Notes under the pieces: generated by a model
Told to the model about the DNA's origin: nothing
The model's input: only the letters and a program-made list of their open reading frames with translations
Database searches by the model: none
In this document: positions 6,962-14,706 of the stretch, in pieces
Position numbering within the stretch: the stretch's first letter is position 1
Layout of the letters: each line of letters starts with the position of its first letter
Assembly: GCA_945875935.1 (NCBI GenBank)
Contig: CAMCNE010000026.1
Coordinates: forward strand, 1-25,458
Reading direction: 5' to 3'
Length of the DNA stretch: 25,458 bases
Source: Bordetella parapertussis
GTDB lineage: Bacteria; Pseudomonadota; Gammaproteobacteria; Burkholderiales; Burkholderiaceae_C
Translations under genes and position numbers: made by a program

Positions 6962-8175
6962 GGTTGTTTTGCGGTTTGAAGAAATTGCCTGATCAGGCGG
7001 CCGAGGATCGTCGCGATCTGTTCGGCCTCGGCCAGACTCAGGATGAGCGGTGGCACCAGCCGCACCACGCGATCGGCCGTGACGCTGATCAACAGGCCGG
7101 CCTCAGCGGCCTGGCCCAGCAGTTCGCCACATGGCCGGTCCAGTTCGATGCCCAGCATCAGGCCCTGGCCGCGAATCTCGAGCACACCCGACAATCCAGC
7201 GAACTCGCGCGTCAGGCTGGCGCGCAAGGCGCTGCCGACGGTGACGGCATTGTCGAGCAGGTGGTCTTCTTCCATGATGCGCAGGGTTTCGATGCCTGCG
7301 CGCATGGCCAGCGCGTTGCCGCCAAAGGTGGTGCCATGGTTGCCCGGCTGCAGTACCTCGGCGGCGCGTGGGCCGCACACCACCGCGCCGACTGGCACGC
7401 CCGAGCCCAGGCCCTTGGCCAGCGGCATCACATCGGGCACGATGCCAGCCCACTGGTGGGCAAACCACTTTCCGGTGCGACCGATGCCGCACTGAACTTC
7501 GTCGAGCATCAGCAGCCAGCCGCGCTCGTCGCAAATGCGGCGGATTGCGCGCAGGTAGTCGGGTGTGGCCGGGTTGACGCCGCCTTCACCCTGAATGACC
7601 TCGAGAAACACGGCCACGATCTTCGGGTGCTCGCTGGCCGCGCTTTCGATCGCGCTCACGTCGTTGAGTGGAACCCGAACGAAGCCCTCGACCAGCGGAC
7701 CAAAGCCTGCCTGAATCTTCGGGTTGGCCGTGGCCGACAGCGTGGCGATCGAGCGGCCATGGAACGCTTTTTCGTAGACGATGACCTCGGGGCGATCGAT
7801 GCCCTTGTCGTGGCCGAACTTGCGAGCGATCTTCAGCGCCGCCTCGTTGGCCTCAAGGCCGCTGTTGCAAAAGAAGACCCGGCTCATGCCAGACAACTCG
7901 CACAGCTTGGCCGCAAGTTTTTCCTGCAGCGGCGCACCGTAGTAGTTCGAAGTGTGAATCAGCCGGCCGATCTGTTCCTGCAGCGCCGGCACCAGTTTCG
8001 GGTGCGCATGGCCCAGGGTGTTGACCGCAATGCCGCCCAGACCGTCGAGGTACTTCTTGCCGTCGGTGTCCCACACCCAGCAACCCTGGCCATGCGACAT
8101 CGCCATGGGCAGCCTGCCGTAGGTGTGCATGACATGGGGTTCGGGGTCGACGCGGACGTGCTCAGGAGTGTTCAT
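6958..8175 (-). CDS. argD: Acetylornithine aminotransferase
   Basis: This PLP enzyme converts N-acetylglutamate semialdehyde to N-acetylornithine, and by family precedent may also serve lysine synthesis as succinyl-DAP aminotransferase. Seen: 405 residues. Class III aminotransferase features are NSGLEANEAALK at about 104-115, the PLP-ring Asp in LLMLDEVQCGIGRTG (Asp225), and the Schiff-base Lys254 in LAKGLGSGVPVGAV. The frame is open 48 nt further upstream, but the ATG at 8173-8175 is preferred because it has a GGAA upstream and gives the usual length. It overlaps argF by 4 nt, forming argD-argF-TAXI, and is divergent from the DUF3579 gene. Confidence 0.96.
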   Translation of the reverse strand: MNTPEHVRVDPEPHVMHTYGRLPMAMSHGQGCWVWDTDGKKYLDGLGGIAVNTLGHAHPKLVPALQEQIGRLIHTSNYYGAPLQEKLAAKLCELSGMSRVFFCNSGLEANEAALKIARKFGHDKGIDRPEVIVYEKAFHGRSIATLSATANPKIQAGFGPLVEGFVRVPLNDVSAIESAASEHPKIVAVFLEVIQGEGGVNPATPDYLRAIRRICDERGWLLMLDEVQCGIGRTGKWFAHQWAGIVPDVMPLAKGLGSGVPVGAVVCGPRAAEVLQPGNHGTTFGGNALAMRAGIETLRIMEEDHLLDNAVTVGSALRASLTREFAGLSGVLEIRGQGLMLGIELDRPCGELLGQAAEAGLLISVTADRVVRLVPPLILSLAEAEQIATILGRLIRQFLQTAKQP

Positions 8176-8421
8176 GTGGGAAGTTCCGGCGTGCTGCGCG
8201 CGGGAAGTGGGAGGCGCTTTCAAGCACCGGAGAATCGGGTGAAATTCTAAGGCGGCGCCTCTGACGAGCCCTTGCCGCCCGATGATGACGTCGCCATGTG
8301 AACGTTGATCGTTGGGTGGAAATTTTTGTAAATGGCAGGCGGCACAATGCGAGCCGGTGTCGCGAAGTTGTATCGGCGTGCTCCCTCGCCGTCTGCGACA
8401 AGCATCCCCCGAACCCGAAGC
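8176..8421. promoter_or_regulatory. Divergent control region between argD and the DUF3579 gene
   Basis: These 246 bp are the longest non-coding stretch in the window. On the minus strand TAGAAT (8244-8249) is the best -10 candidate for argD, without a good -35. On the plus strand TTGATC (8305-8310) with TGTAAA (8327-8332) is a possible pair at 16 nt in a locally AT-rich stretch for the DUF3579 gene. GGCGGC (8251-8256) and GCCGCC (8274-8279) could pair. No operator was recognised; an ArgR-like site could be present but I could not identify one. Confidence 0.35.
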
Positions 8422-8745
8422 ATGAGTTCAACGCCAAAACAAGAATTTTTCATCCAGGGCGTCACGCTCAGTGGCCAGACATTTCGCCCCAGCGACTGGG
8501 CCGAACGTCTCGCGGGGGCCATGTCATGCTTCCGTCCCGAAGGAAGCGCTGGAGGCATCAGCGCTTTCATTGGCTACTCGCCTTACTGCGTGCCGCGGGT
8601 GATCAACGGGGTGAAATGTGTCATCGTCGATGAACGATTGCGCGAATCGGCGCCCATGGCGTGGGACTTCGTCATGAACTTCGCCCGCGATAACCAGTTG
8701 CAGGTTGCGCAAGCCTGTCTTTTGCCATCACCGACGGAGCGCTGA
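8422..8745 (+). CDS. DUF3579 domain protein, function unknown
   Basis: Seen: 107 residues beginning MSSTPKQEFFIQGVTLSGQ, with SDWAERLAGAMSCF, YSPYCVPRVINGVKCVIVDERL, and an alpha-rich end. No signal peptide or membrane segment, so it is probably cytoplasmic. The conserved phrase around PRVINGVKCVIVDERL and the size fit the DUF3579 family of betaproteobacteria, for which I know no assigned function. The frame extends 90 nt upstream, but the ATG at 8422 begins the recognisable family sequence. Three cysteines (in MSCF, SPYC and VKC) are within the first two thirds and could bind metal, though this is speculation. It is divergent from argD and convergent with rpsT. Confidence 0.85.
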   Translation: MSSTPKQEFFIQGVTLSGQTFRPSDWAERLAGAMSCFRPEGSAGGISAFIGYSPYCVPRVINGVKCVIVDERLRESAPMAWDFVMNFARDNQLQVAQACLLPSPTER

Positions 8746-8747
8746 TC

Positions 8748-8783
8748 GGTCTCAAGCGTCAAGCCGACACGCTTGAGTTGACC
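8748..8783 (+). terminator. Hairpin just after the DUF3579 gene (possible terminator)
   Basis: CTCAAGCGT (8751-8759) pairs perfectly with ACGCTTGAG (8769-8777) across a 9-nt loop; GGT and ACC could extend it imperfectly. It starts 5 nt after the stop codon. No T run follows, so it may be an mRNA 3' stabilising hairpin rather than an intrinsic terminator. Confidence 0.4.
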
Positions 8784-8797
8784 ATCATCGGCCCATG

Positions 8798-8823
8798 AAA
8801 AAGGCCCGCGATTGCGGGCCTTT
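8798..8823 (-). terminator. Intrinsic terminator of rpsT
   Basis: A perfect 10-bp stem, AAAGGCCCGC (8800-8809) with GCGGGCCTTT (8814-8823), encloses a GATT loop. Read on the minus strand it ends in five U residues (8802 to 8798) and lies 21 nt after the rpsT stop. On the plus strand only three T follow, so it may also stop rightward transcription from the DUF3579 gene, less strongly. Confidence 0.88.
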
Positions 8824-8844
8824 GGACTGTTCGTTGAGCGCTGA

Positions 8845-9150
8845 TCAGGCGGCTGCTGCGGCTAGCGACTTGACCTTGGCCGACAGACGGCTCTTGTGGC
8901 GAGCGGCCTTGTTCTTGTGGAACAGTCCCTTGTCGGCCACCGAGTCGATCACCTTCTCGGCGGTCTTGAAAAGATCAGCGGCCTTGGCCTTGTCACCTGC
9001 CAGAACGGCTTTTTGCACGTTCTTGATGACGGTGCGGAACTTCGAGCGCAACGCGGTGTTCGCGGCATTGAGCTTGACGTCCTGACGCACGCGCTTCAAG
9101 CCGGATGCAATGCGGACGGTTTTCTTTTTCGCTTTGGAAGATGTGGCCAT
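8845..9150 (-). CDS. rpsT: 30S ribosomal protein S20
   Basis: S20 binds 16S rRNA early in 30S assembly. Seen: 101 residues, Lys/Arg/Ala rich, with the family pattern AKKKTVRIASGLKRVRQDVKLN, RSKFRTVIKNVQKAV, and LFHKNKAARHKSRLSAKVK. The C-terminus has an Ala run (SLAAAAA). It ends the family's usual three-helix bundle at slightly more than the E. coli length. It is a stand-alone gene with its own promoter and terminator. The ATG at 9148-9150 is preceded by an AU-rich leader with no recognisable Shine-Dalgarno sequence. Confidence 0.97.
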   Translation of the reverse strand: MATSSKAKKKTVRIASGLKRVRQDVKLNAANTALRSKFRTVIKNVQKAVLAGDKAKAADLFKTAEKVIDSVADKGLFHKNKAARHKSRLSAKVKSLAAAAA

Positions 9151-9183
9151 GCTTTAATTTGTTCAGAAGGGACCGAGTCGGCG

Positions 9184-9210
9184 AGTGTAGCATCCTGTCG
9201 CCCGTCTCAA
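9184..9210 (-). promoter_or_regulatory. Candidate rpsT promoter
   Basis: On the minus strand TTGAGA (9205-9210) and TACACT (9184-9189) lie 15 nt apart; TTTGAG, shifted by one, gives 16. Transcription would start near 9177, giving a leader of about 27 nt ending AACAAATTAAAGC before the ATG. The fit is good for position and for being a stand-alone gene. Confidence 0.5.
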
Positions 9211-9294
9211 AGATGTTGTTTTGGCCAACTCCTGGCCAGCGGCATTGCCTGCTGCGTCGATGCCTTCCCACCCTATGACCCGGGGCGCTTGCTC

Positions 9295-10851
9295 ATGAAT
9301 CTGCTGCGGGCCGCTTCTACGGTTTCTTTGCTGACGCTGGTCTCGCGTGTGACCGGGCTCGGTCGTGAATTGATCGTGGCTTCGAGTTTTGGCGTCAGCG
9401 CACAGACCGACGCATTCAACGTCGCGTTTCGCATCCCGAACCTGCTTCGGCGGCTGTTTGCCGAGGGCGCCTTCTCACAGGCGTTCGTGCCCATCTTGGC
9501 TGCCAGCCGGTCGGCCGATGGCGATGCGGCCACCCGCGGCCTGATTGATGCCGTGGCCACGGTGCTGTTTTGGGCGCTGATCGTCACCACGCTGGTCGGG
9601 ATCGCTGCGGCGCCGGTGCTCGTGTGGATGATGGCATCGGGGCTGCAGGATTTCGACTCCGCGGTGCTGATGACGCGCGTGATGTTCCCGTACATCGGCT
9701 TCATGTCTCTGGTGGCACTGGCCGCCGGCGTGCTCAACACCTGGAAGCGATTTGCTGTGCCGGCGGTCACGCCTGTCTTGCTGAATCTGGCTGTGATGAG
9801 TGCCGCGTGGTGGCTCGCTCCTTGGTTCAAGTCCCACGGCATCGAGCCCATTTTTGCGCTGGCCGTGGGCGTGCTCCTGGGCGGCGTCTTGCAGCTGTCG
9901 GTTCAGGCGGCGGCGCTTCGATCGCTGGCAGCTTTGCCAGAGATCAGGTTGGGCTGGAGTGGCGTGACATCAGCTTGGCAGCACCCTGGCGTGCGTCGGG
10001 TGCTGCGTCAGATGGCTCCGGCCATGCTTGGCGTGTCGGTGGCGCAGCTGTCGCTGCTGATCAACACCCAGATCGCCTCTCACCTGGCGACCGGGTCGGT
10101 CTCGTGGCTGACGTATGCCGATCGGCTGATGGAATTTCCCACTGCCTTGCTTGGCGTGGCGCTGGGCGTCGTGCTGTTGCCGCAGTTGTCGGCTACGCAA
10201 GGTGCGAAAGATGACGCCACCTACTCGAGCTTGCTGGATTGGGGTTTGCGCCTGGTGCTGTTGCTGGCGCTGCCGTGTGCGGTGGCTCTTTTGCTTTTCC
10301 CGACGGCGCTGGTGTCGGTGCTTTATCACTACGGGCGTTTCATGCCCGTGGATGTGGAGCAGACGGTCTGGGCCCTCAGGGGTTACGGCGTTGGCCTGCT
10401 GGGCTTGACCGCGATCAAGGTTCTGGCGCCGGGCTTTTACGCCAGGCAAGACGTCCGCACGCCGGTTCGCATTGCGGTGGTGGTGCTGGCCCTGACCCAG
10501 CTCATGAACGTGGCGCTGGTTCCCGTTCTGGGGCACGCTGGGTTGGCGCTGTCCATTGGTCTGGCCGCATTGATCAATGCGGCGTGGCTGTTTGTTGGCT
10601 TGCGTCGCCAGGGCGCCTACGTCGCAGCGGCTGGATGGCGAGGCTTTTCGCTGCGGGTGGTGTGCGCCAATGTGCTCATGTCGGTGGTGTTGGCTGCCGC
10701 TGCCTGGGGCATCGACTGGGTGGCGCTGGGCTCGCAGCAACTGCTTCGGGTGGGCTTGCTGGCCGGATGTCTGGCCGCTGCGGCGTTGACTTACTTTGCC
10801 GCGCTCAGGCTGATGGGCATTCGGCTGGGCGACTTCGCCCGCCGCGGCTGA
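9295..10851 (+). CDS. murJ: Lipid II flippase
   Basis: MurJ moves lipid II across the inner membrane for peptidoglycan synthesis. Seen: 518 residues from the ATG at 9295, the usual length, with about 14 hydrophobic segments throughout. The family N-terminus is present: STVSLLTLVSRVTGLGRE, then TDAFNVAFRIPNLLRRL and FAEGAFSQAFVPIL, which line the central cavity. YADRLMEFPTALLGVALGVVLLP is the conserved mid-protein segment. The open frame continues far upstream through rpsT antisense, but the family start is at MNLLRAAS. A GGGGCG lies 8-13 nt before it. It is divergent from rpsT and followed 32 nt later by the SirB1-like gene. Confidence 0.96.
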   Translation: MNLLRAASTVSLLTLVSRVTGLGRELIVASSFGVSAQTDAFNVAFRIPNLLRRLFAEGAFSQAFVPILAASRSADGDAATRGLIDAVATVLFWALIVTTLVGIAAAPVLVWMMASGLQDFDSAVLMTRVMFPYIGFMSLVALAAGVLNTWKRFAVPAVTPVLLNLAVMSAAWWLAPWFKSHGIEPIFALAVGVLLGGVLQLSVQAAALRSLAALPEIRLGWSGVTSAWQHPGVRRVLRQMAPAMLGVSVAQLSLLINTQIASHLATGSVSWLTYADRLMEFPTALLGVALGVVLLPQLSATQGAKDDATYSSLLDWGLRLVLLLALPCAVALLLFPTALVSVLYHYGRFMPVDVEQTVWALRGYGVGLLGLTAIKVLAPGFYARQDVRTPVRIAVVVLALTQLMNVALVPVLGHAGLALSIGLAALINAAWLFVGLRRQGAYVAAAGWRGFSLRVVCANVLMSVVLAAAAWGIDWVALGSQQLLRVGLLAGCLAAAALTYFAALRLMGIRLGDFARRG

Positions 10852-10870
10852 GCCGGCTCGCTGCGCGCCT

Positions 10871-10876
10871 TACACT
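10871..10876 (+). promoter_or_regulatory. -10-like hexamer immediately before the SirB1-like gene
   Basis: TACACT ends 7 nt before the ATG at 10884. With CTGAGC (10848-10853) as a weak -35 at 17 nt, transcription would start at or next to the A of the start codon. GGGA between them could instead act as a weak ribosome-binding site on a read-through transcript from murJ. Confidence 0.3.
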
Positions 10877-10883
10877 GGGACGC

Positions 10884-11765
10884 ATGCCCGGTTCACCGCA
10901 CTTCGAGGCGCCGACAGCGCTGCAGTATTTTTCGTCGCTGGTCGCCGAAGATGCCAGCCTCTCGGTGCTGGAAGCGGCCGTGTCGATTGCGCAAGACGAG
11001 TATCCCGGTCTCGACACCCAGTCGGTGCTTTCTGACATCGATGCGCTGGCCGAGCAGTTGAAGCGGCGCATCGCGGCTGATGCAGCTCCGTTGCAGCGTG
11101 TGCGTCAGCTGAACCACTACTTTTTCAATGAGCTCGGTTTTGGCGGCAACGTCAACAACTACTACGACCCGCGCAACAGCTACGTACATGAGGTGTTGCT
11201 CAGGCGCAGGGGCATTCCAATCACCTTGGCCATCGTCTATGTCGAGTTGGCCACCCAGATCGGGCTGAAAGCGCAAGGCGTCTCCTTTCCCGGGCACTTC
11301 CTGGTCAAGCTCAGCGTGACTCAGGCAGCGCAAGTTGGTGACGTGGTGATCGATCCGTTCACGGGTCAGTCGCTGTCCGGCGAAGAGCTTGAGGACCGCC
11401 TTGTGCCTTACCGGCGTAGCCAGGCTTTGATGGGAGAAGCCGAAGCCCCGCTGTCGTATTTCCTGAGGGCGGCCTCGGCGCGCGAGACGCTCGCGCGGAT
11501 GCTGCGCAACCTGAAGGAAATTCATCGCACAGACGAAGACTGGGGACGCCTGTTGCCGGTGATGGACCGGCTGGTGGTGTTATTGCCTGAGGCCGTGGAG
11601 GAGCGACGCGACCGGGGGCTGGCATGGGCCGAGTCTGGGCATCCGATCGAGGCCATCACCGATCTGGATGCGTATCTGCGGCAGCGCCCACACGCCGACG
11701 ACCGTTTCGTGCTGGTCGAGCGGCTCGCCCACCTGCGCCGGGAATTGCCGCCGCGATTTCATTGA
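10884..11765 (+). CDS. SirB1-family protein (transglutaminase-like fold with TPR-like tail)
   Basis: The function of this family is not established. Seen: 293 residues from the ATG at 10884. The first part (about 1-90) is helical; the central segment contains NNYYDPRNSYVHEVLLRRRGIPITLAIVY (read in parts), TQIGLKAQGVSFPGHFLVKL and IDPFTGQ, which mark the SirB1/transglutaminase-like fold. The last about 90 residues, with TLARMLRNLKEIH and LAWAESGHPIEAITDLDAYL, resemble tetratricopeptide helices. I find no cysteine anywhere in the protein, so a classical Cys-His-Asp transglutaminase activity is excluded. The longer upstream open frame (from 10239) is a shadow of murJ. It lies between murJ and hda. 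Confidence 0.85.
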   Translation: MPGSPHFEAPTALQYFSSLVAEDASLSVLEAAVSIAQDEYPGLDTQSVLSDIDALAEQLKRRIAADAAPLQRVRQLNHYFFNELGFGGNVNNYYDPRNSYVHEVLLRRRGIPITLAIVYVELATQIGLKAQGVSFPGHFLVKLSVTQAAQVGDVVIDPFTGQSLSGEELEDRLVPYRRSQALMGEAEAPLSYFLRAASARETLARMLRNLKEIHRTDEDWGRLLPVMDRLVVLLPEAVEERRDRGLAWAESGHPIEAITDLDAYLRQRPHADDRFVLVERLAHLRRELPPRFH

Positions 11766-11822
11766 AGCTGCCGATGGCGAACTGTGTGCCGGGTATGGCG
11801 GTATACGGGCGTGTGTGATGCG

Positions 11823-12515
11823 ATGAAACAGATCCCTTTGCCCATTTCAGCAGCCTCGGATCAGAGTTTTGATTCCTTCGTGCCCTCCGGCAACGAGATG
11901 GTCCTGCAGCAACTTCGCGATGCCGGGACTGCCTCGACACCGGTCTACCTTTGGGGTGTTCAGGGCAGTGGCAAGACGCACCTGCTCAAGGGTCTGGCCA
12001 GGGGTGTTCAGGAGCAAGGTGGCCGGCTGGGTTGGTTCGGGCCAGAAGACCCTGCACCCTGGGCCTTTGACGAATCGTGGAGCTTGCTGGTGCTCGACGC
12101 CTGCGATGGGTTCGACGCTGCCCAGCAGCAATGCGCGTTTGCCTTGTTCGTGGTGGCCAGCAGCCGATCCTTGCTGGTAGCGGCCTCCGGAAGGCTGCCG
12201 CCTGTCGACCTGCCGTTGCGAGACGATCTGCGCTCGCGATTGGGCTGGGGGCATGTGCTGGCCGTTCGGCCCCTGTCCGAGGCCTTGTCGCGCGCAGCCC
12301 TGCGTCAGGAGGCGGATCGTCGAGGCCTGTTCCTGTCCGATGAGGTGATCGATCATTTGCTGCATCGATACGCTCGCGACTTGAAGCACCTGATGGACCA
12401 ACTGGACCGCCTCGACGAGTTTGCCTTGGTCCACAAGCGTGCGATCACGGTGCCTTTGCTCAGGCAGATGTTGACGCAATCACCCGAATCCAACCCAAGC
12501 GGGGAACCCACTTGA
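11823..12515 (+). CDS. hda: Hda-type DnaA regulatory inactivator (AAA+)
   Basis: Hda with the DNA-loaded sliding clamp promotes hydrolysis of DnaA-bound ATP after initiation. Seen: 230 residues, the Hda size, lacking the DNA-binding domain of DnaA. The N-terminal MKQIPLPI contains a clamp-binding-like motif (residues 3-8, compare QLSLPL in E. coli Hda). Walker A is GVQGSGKTHLL from residue 45; a Walker B-like segment is LLVLDACDGF; LRDDLRSRLGWGH carries the probable arginine finger region. The ATG at 11823 is chosen because it places the clamp motif at the N-terminus; an upstream in-frame ATG at 11784 adds only 13 unrelated residues. It overlaps the HAD gene by 4 nt. Confidence 0.9.
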   Translation: MKQIPLPISAASDQSFDSFVPSGNEMVLQQLRDAGTASTPVYLWGVQGSGKTHLLKGLARGVQEQGGRLGWFGPEDPAPWAFDESWSLLVLDACDGFDAAQQQCAFALFVVASSRSLLVAASGRLPPVDLPLRDDLRSRLGWGHVLAVRPLSEALSRAALRQEADRRGLFLSDEVIDHLLHRYARDLKHLMDQLDRLDEFALVHKRAITVPLLRQMLTQSPESNPSGEPT

Positions 12516-13180
12516 ACCTGTGCCTGTTTGACCTTGATGACACCTTGTTGCCGATCGATTCGGATCACGCCTGGGGCGAATTCGTCATTTCACTCGGATG
12601 GGTGGATGAGTCCAGTTTCCGTTCGGGCAATGACCTGTTTTTTGCCCAGTACAAGGCGGGGCAGCTGGATGTTCACGCCTATATCGAGTTCGCCACGCGT
12701 CCGCTTCGGGAGCGTTCGCACGACGAGCTGGAAGCCAGCCGTCGGCTGTTCATGCAGCAGATGATCGAGCCGCATTTGCATGCGAGCGCGCGCGCTCTGG
12801 TGAGCCGGCATCAGGCAGACGGCGACCGCGTGGCGCTGGTGACGGCCACCAACGAGTTCATCACCACGCCGATCGCGCAGGCCTTCGGAATTCAAGACCT
12901 GATCGCCACGCGTCTCGAACGCGACGCGCGCGGTAGCATCACCGGACGCATTCAGGGCATTCCGAGCTACCGCGAAGGCAAGGTCCAGCGGGTAGCGGAG
13001 TGGCTGGCGGCGCAGGGTGCATCGTGGGATGACTTTGCGCGGGTCACGGTCTACAGCGACTCGCTCAATGATCTTCCCTTGCTCGACAAGGCCACCGATC
13101 CCGTGGCCACCAATCCATCTCCCGCGCTTGCTTGCCTGGCCGATCAGCGCGGTTGGCGCACTCTGAAATTGTTTGCATGA
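12512..13180 (+). CDS. HAD-superfamily phosphatase, SerB-like subfamily IB
   Basis: It is a probable phosphomonoesterase of unknown substrate. Seen: 222 residues. Motif I is DLDDT with nucleophile Asp7 and Asp9; motif II is LVTATNEF; the late acidic motif is YSDSLNDLPLL near residue 180. The helical cap between residues about 15 and 90 is of the SerB/IB type, and the pattern resembles TIGR01490 hydrolases. The start is a TTG at 12512-12514 overlapping the hda stop by 4 nt (TTGA); no ATG lies nearby and a later start would lose the nucleophile. Its end overlaps pcnB by 4 nt, so hda-HAD-pcnB-folK probably form one transcript with coupled translation. Confidence 0.87.
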   Translation: MNLCLFDLDDTLLPIDSDHAWGEFVISLGWVDESSFRSGNDLFFAQYKAGQLDVHAYIEFATRPLRERSHDELEASRRLFMQQMIEPHLHASARALVSRHQADGDRVALVTATNEFITTPIAQAFGIQDLIATRLERDARGSITGRIQGIPSYREGKVQRVAEWLAAQGASWDDFARVTVYSDSLNDLPLLDKATDPVATNPSPALACLADQRGWRTLKLFA

Positions 13181-14706
13181 TCAAGAAATTCCTCGACAAG
13201 CTGATGGGCAAGCCCGCCAAGTCGGCAGGCGCCAAGGACTCGCATGGCAAGCGTGTCGAGGTGCCCAAGGCCGAACACCAGATTGACGCGACTCTGGTCG
13301 ATCAACGGGCCGTCAAGGTCGTGCAAACGCTCGTCGATGCCGGTCACGAGGCCTACATCGTCGGCGGTGCGGTGCGCGATCTGCTGCTGGGACTGCGACC
13401 CAAGGACTTCGACGTGGCCACCGACGCCACACCGGAGCAGGTGAAGTCGCTGTTCAGGCGCGCCTTCATCATCGGGCGACGTTTTCGCATCGTGCATGTG
13501 GTGTTCGGCCGCGGTCGACAGGACCGAGGTCTGAGTGAGGTCATCGAGGTGTCGACGTTTCGAGCACTGATGGATGCGGCCGCGGCCGACCAGGTGGCCG
13601 GCAACGAAAAAACCTCCAAAGGTGAGCTGGCAGGCAAGAGCCATGTGGTGGACGCCGAGGGCCGCGTCCTGCGCGACAACGTCTGGGGACCGCAAATCGA
13701 GGACGCTGCCAGACGCGACTTCACTGTCAACGCGATGTACTACGACCCGGTGCGCGAGATCGTGGTGGACTACCACGGCGGCATCAAGGACGCGCGAAAA
13801 AAGCTCTTGCGCATGATCGGCGATCCTGAGACTCGCTACCGCGAAGACCCGGTGCGCATCGTGCGAGCCGTGCGTTTCGCGGCCAAGTTGAGCTTCGAGA
13901 TCGAACCCAAGACCCGCGCGCCGATTCAGGCCATGTCGGCCTTGCTCGAAAACGTTCCGCAGTCGCGGCTGTTCGACGAGATGATCAAACTGCTGCAGAC
14001 CGGCCACTCACTGGCCAGTCTGGATGAATTGCGCAAGCAGGGCCTGCACCGCGGCACCTTCCCTATCCTCGATACCTTGCTCGATGAGACCCGTGACACC
14101 GAGTCGCATCGCGCATTTGTTCGTCTGGCACTGGCCGACACGGATCGCCGGGTGTCCGAGGGCAAGCCGGTCGCGCCCAGTTTCATGCTCGCGTGCATGT
14201 TGTGGCATGAGGTGCAGCGGCGCTGGAATCAACTCAAAGCTGGCGGAGAGCCCGCCTTTGCAGCGCTGCAGCAGGCGGTCGAGGCGGTTTTCGATGCCCG
14301 CATCGGCGACATCTCCGGGCGCGGCAAACTCGCTGGTGACATGCGTGAGATCTGGCTGATGCAGCCGCGCTTCGAGCGCCGTGTTGGCAATGCGCCTTTC
14401 ACGTTGGTCGAGCAGCCGCGCTTTCGTGCGGGCTTTGACTTTTTGAGGTTGCGTGCGGATGCGGGCGAAGCTCCTGACGAACTGGCGCGCTGGTGGGAAG
14501 AATTCTCTTTGGCCGATGAGACCGAGAGAGCCCGCCTGATGGGCGAGGCACGCGAGCAGGATGCGTTGCGCCGACACAGCGCTCCTGCGGGTGAGTTGCC
14601 AGCCGCCCAATCGGATCCCGCCAAAAAGCGCCGTCGCCGGCGACGCAAACCCGCTGGCGATGGGGCTCCTGCTGCCGAGGGGGCTGCCGAGACGGACGCT
14701 GGGTGA
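13177..14706 (+). CDS. pcnB: Poly(A) polymerase I
   Basis: It adds 3' poly(A) tails that destabilise RNAs. Seen: 509 residues. The nucleotidyltransferase domain has GGAVRDLLLG at 63-72 and the metal-binding pair Asp77/Asp79 in PKDFDVATDA, followed by RRFRIVHVVFG and RRDFTVNAMYYDP, then YREDPVRIVRAVRFAAKL. The longer spacer between motifs (with a basic/acidic insertion around residues 145-160) favours poly(A) polymerase over a CCA-adding enzyme. The C-terminal tail is strongly basic (KKRRRRRRK) followed by Ala/Gly/Asp-rich residues, as in many beta/gammaproteobacterial enzymes. The ATG at 13177 overlaps the HAD stop by 4 nt. The last 4 nt overlap folK (GTGA). The pcnB-folK pairing also supports the call. 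Confidence 0.94.
   Translation: MIKKFLDKLMGKPAKSAGAKDSHGKRVEVPKAEHQIDATLVDQRAVKVVQTLVDAGHEAYIVGGAVRDLLLGLRPKDFDVATDATPEQVKSLFRRAFIIGRRFRIVHVVFGRGRQDRGLSEVIEVSTFRALMDAAAADQVAGNEKTSKGELAGKSHVVDAEGRVLRDNVWGPQIEDAARRDFTVNAMYYDPVREIVVDYHGGIKDARKKLLRMIGDPETRYREDPVRIVRAVRFAAKLSFEIEPKTRAPIQAMSALLENVPQSRLFDEMIKLLQTGHSLASLDELRKQGLHRGTFPILDTLLDETRDTESHRAFVRLALADTDRRVSEGKPVAPSFMLACMLWHEVQRRWNQLKAGGEPAFAALQQAVEAVFDARIGDISGRGKLAGDMREIWLMQPRFERRVGNAPFTLVEQPRFRAGFDFLRLRADAGEAPDELARWWEEFSLADETERARLMGEAREQDALRRHSAPAGELPAAQSDPAKKRRRRRRKPAGDGAPAAEGAAETDAG

Noticed and set aside
6928..8250. A 440-codon plus-strand open frame
   Set aside because: It is the antisense shadow of argD, with a composition (Gln/His/Ala/Arg-rich) typical of such shadows.
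8251..8279. GGCGGC/GCCGCC inverted repeat in the argD upstream region as an operator or terminator
   Set aside because: The arms are short and 17 nt apart with low sequence complexity, and there is no T run; common in high-GC spacers.
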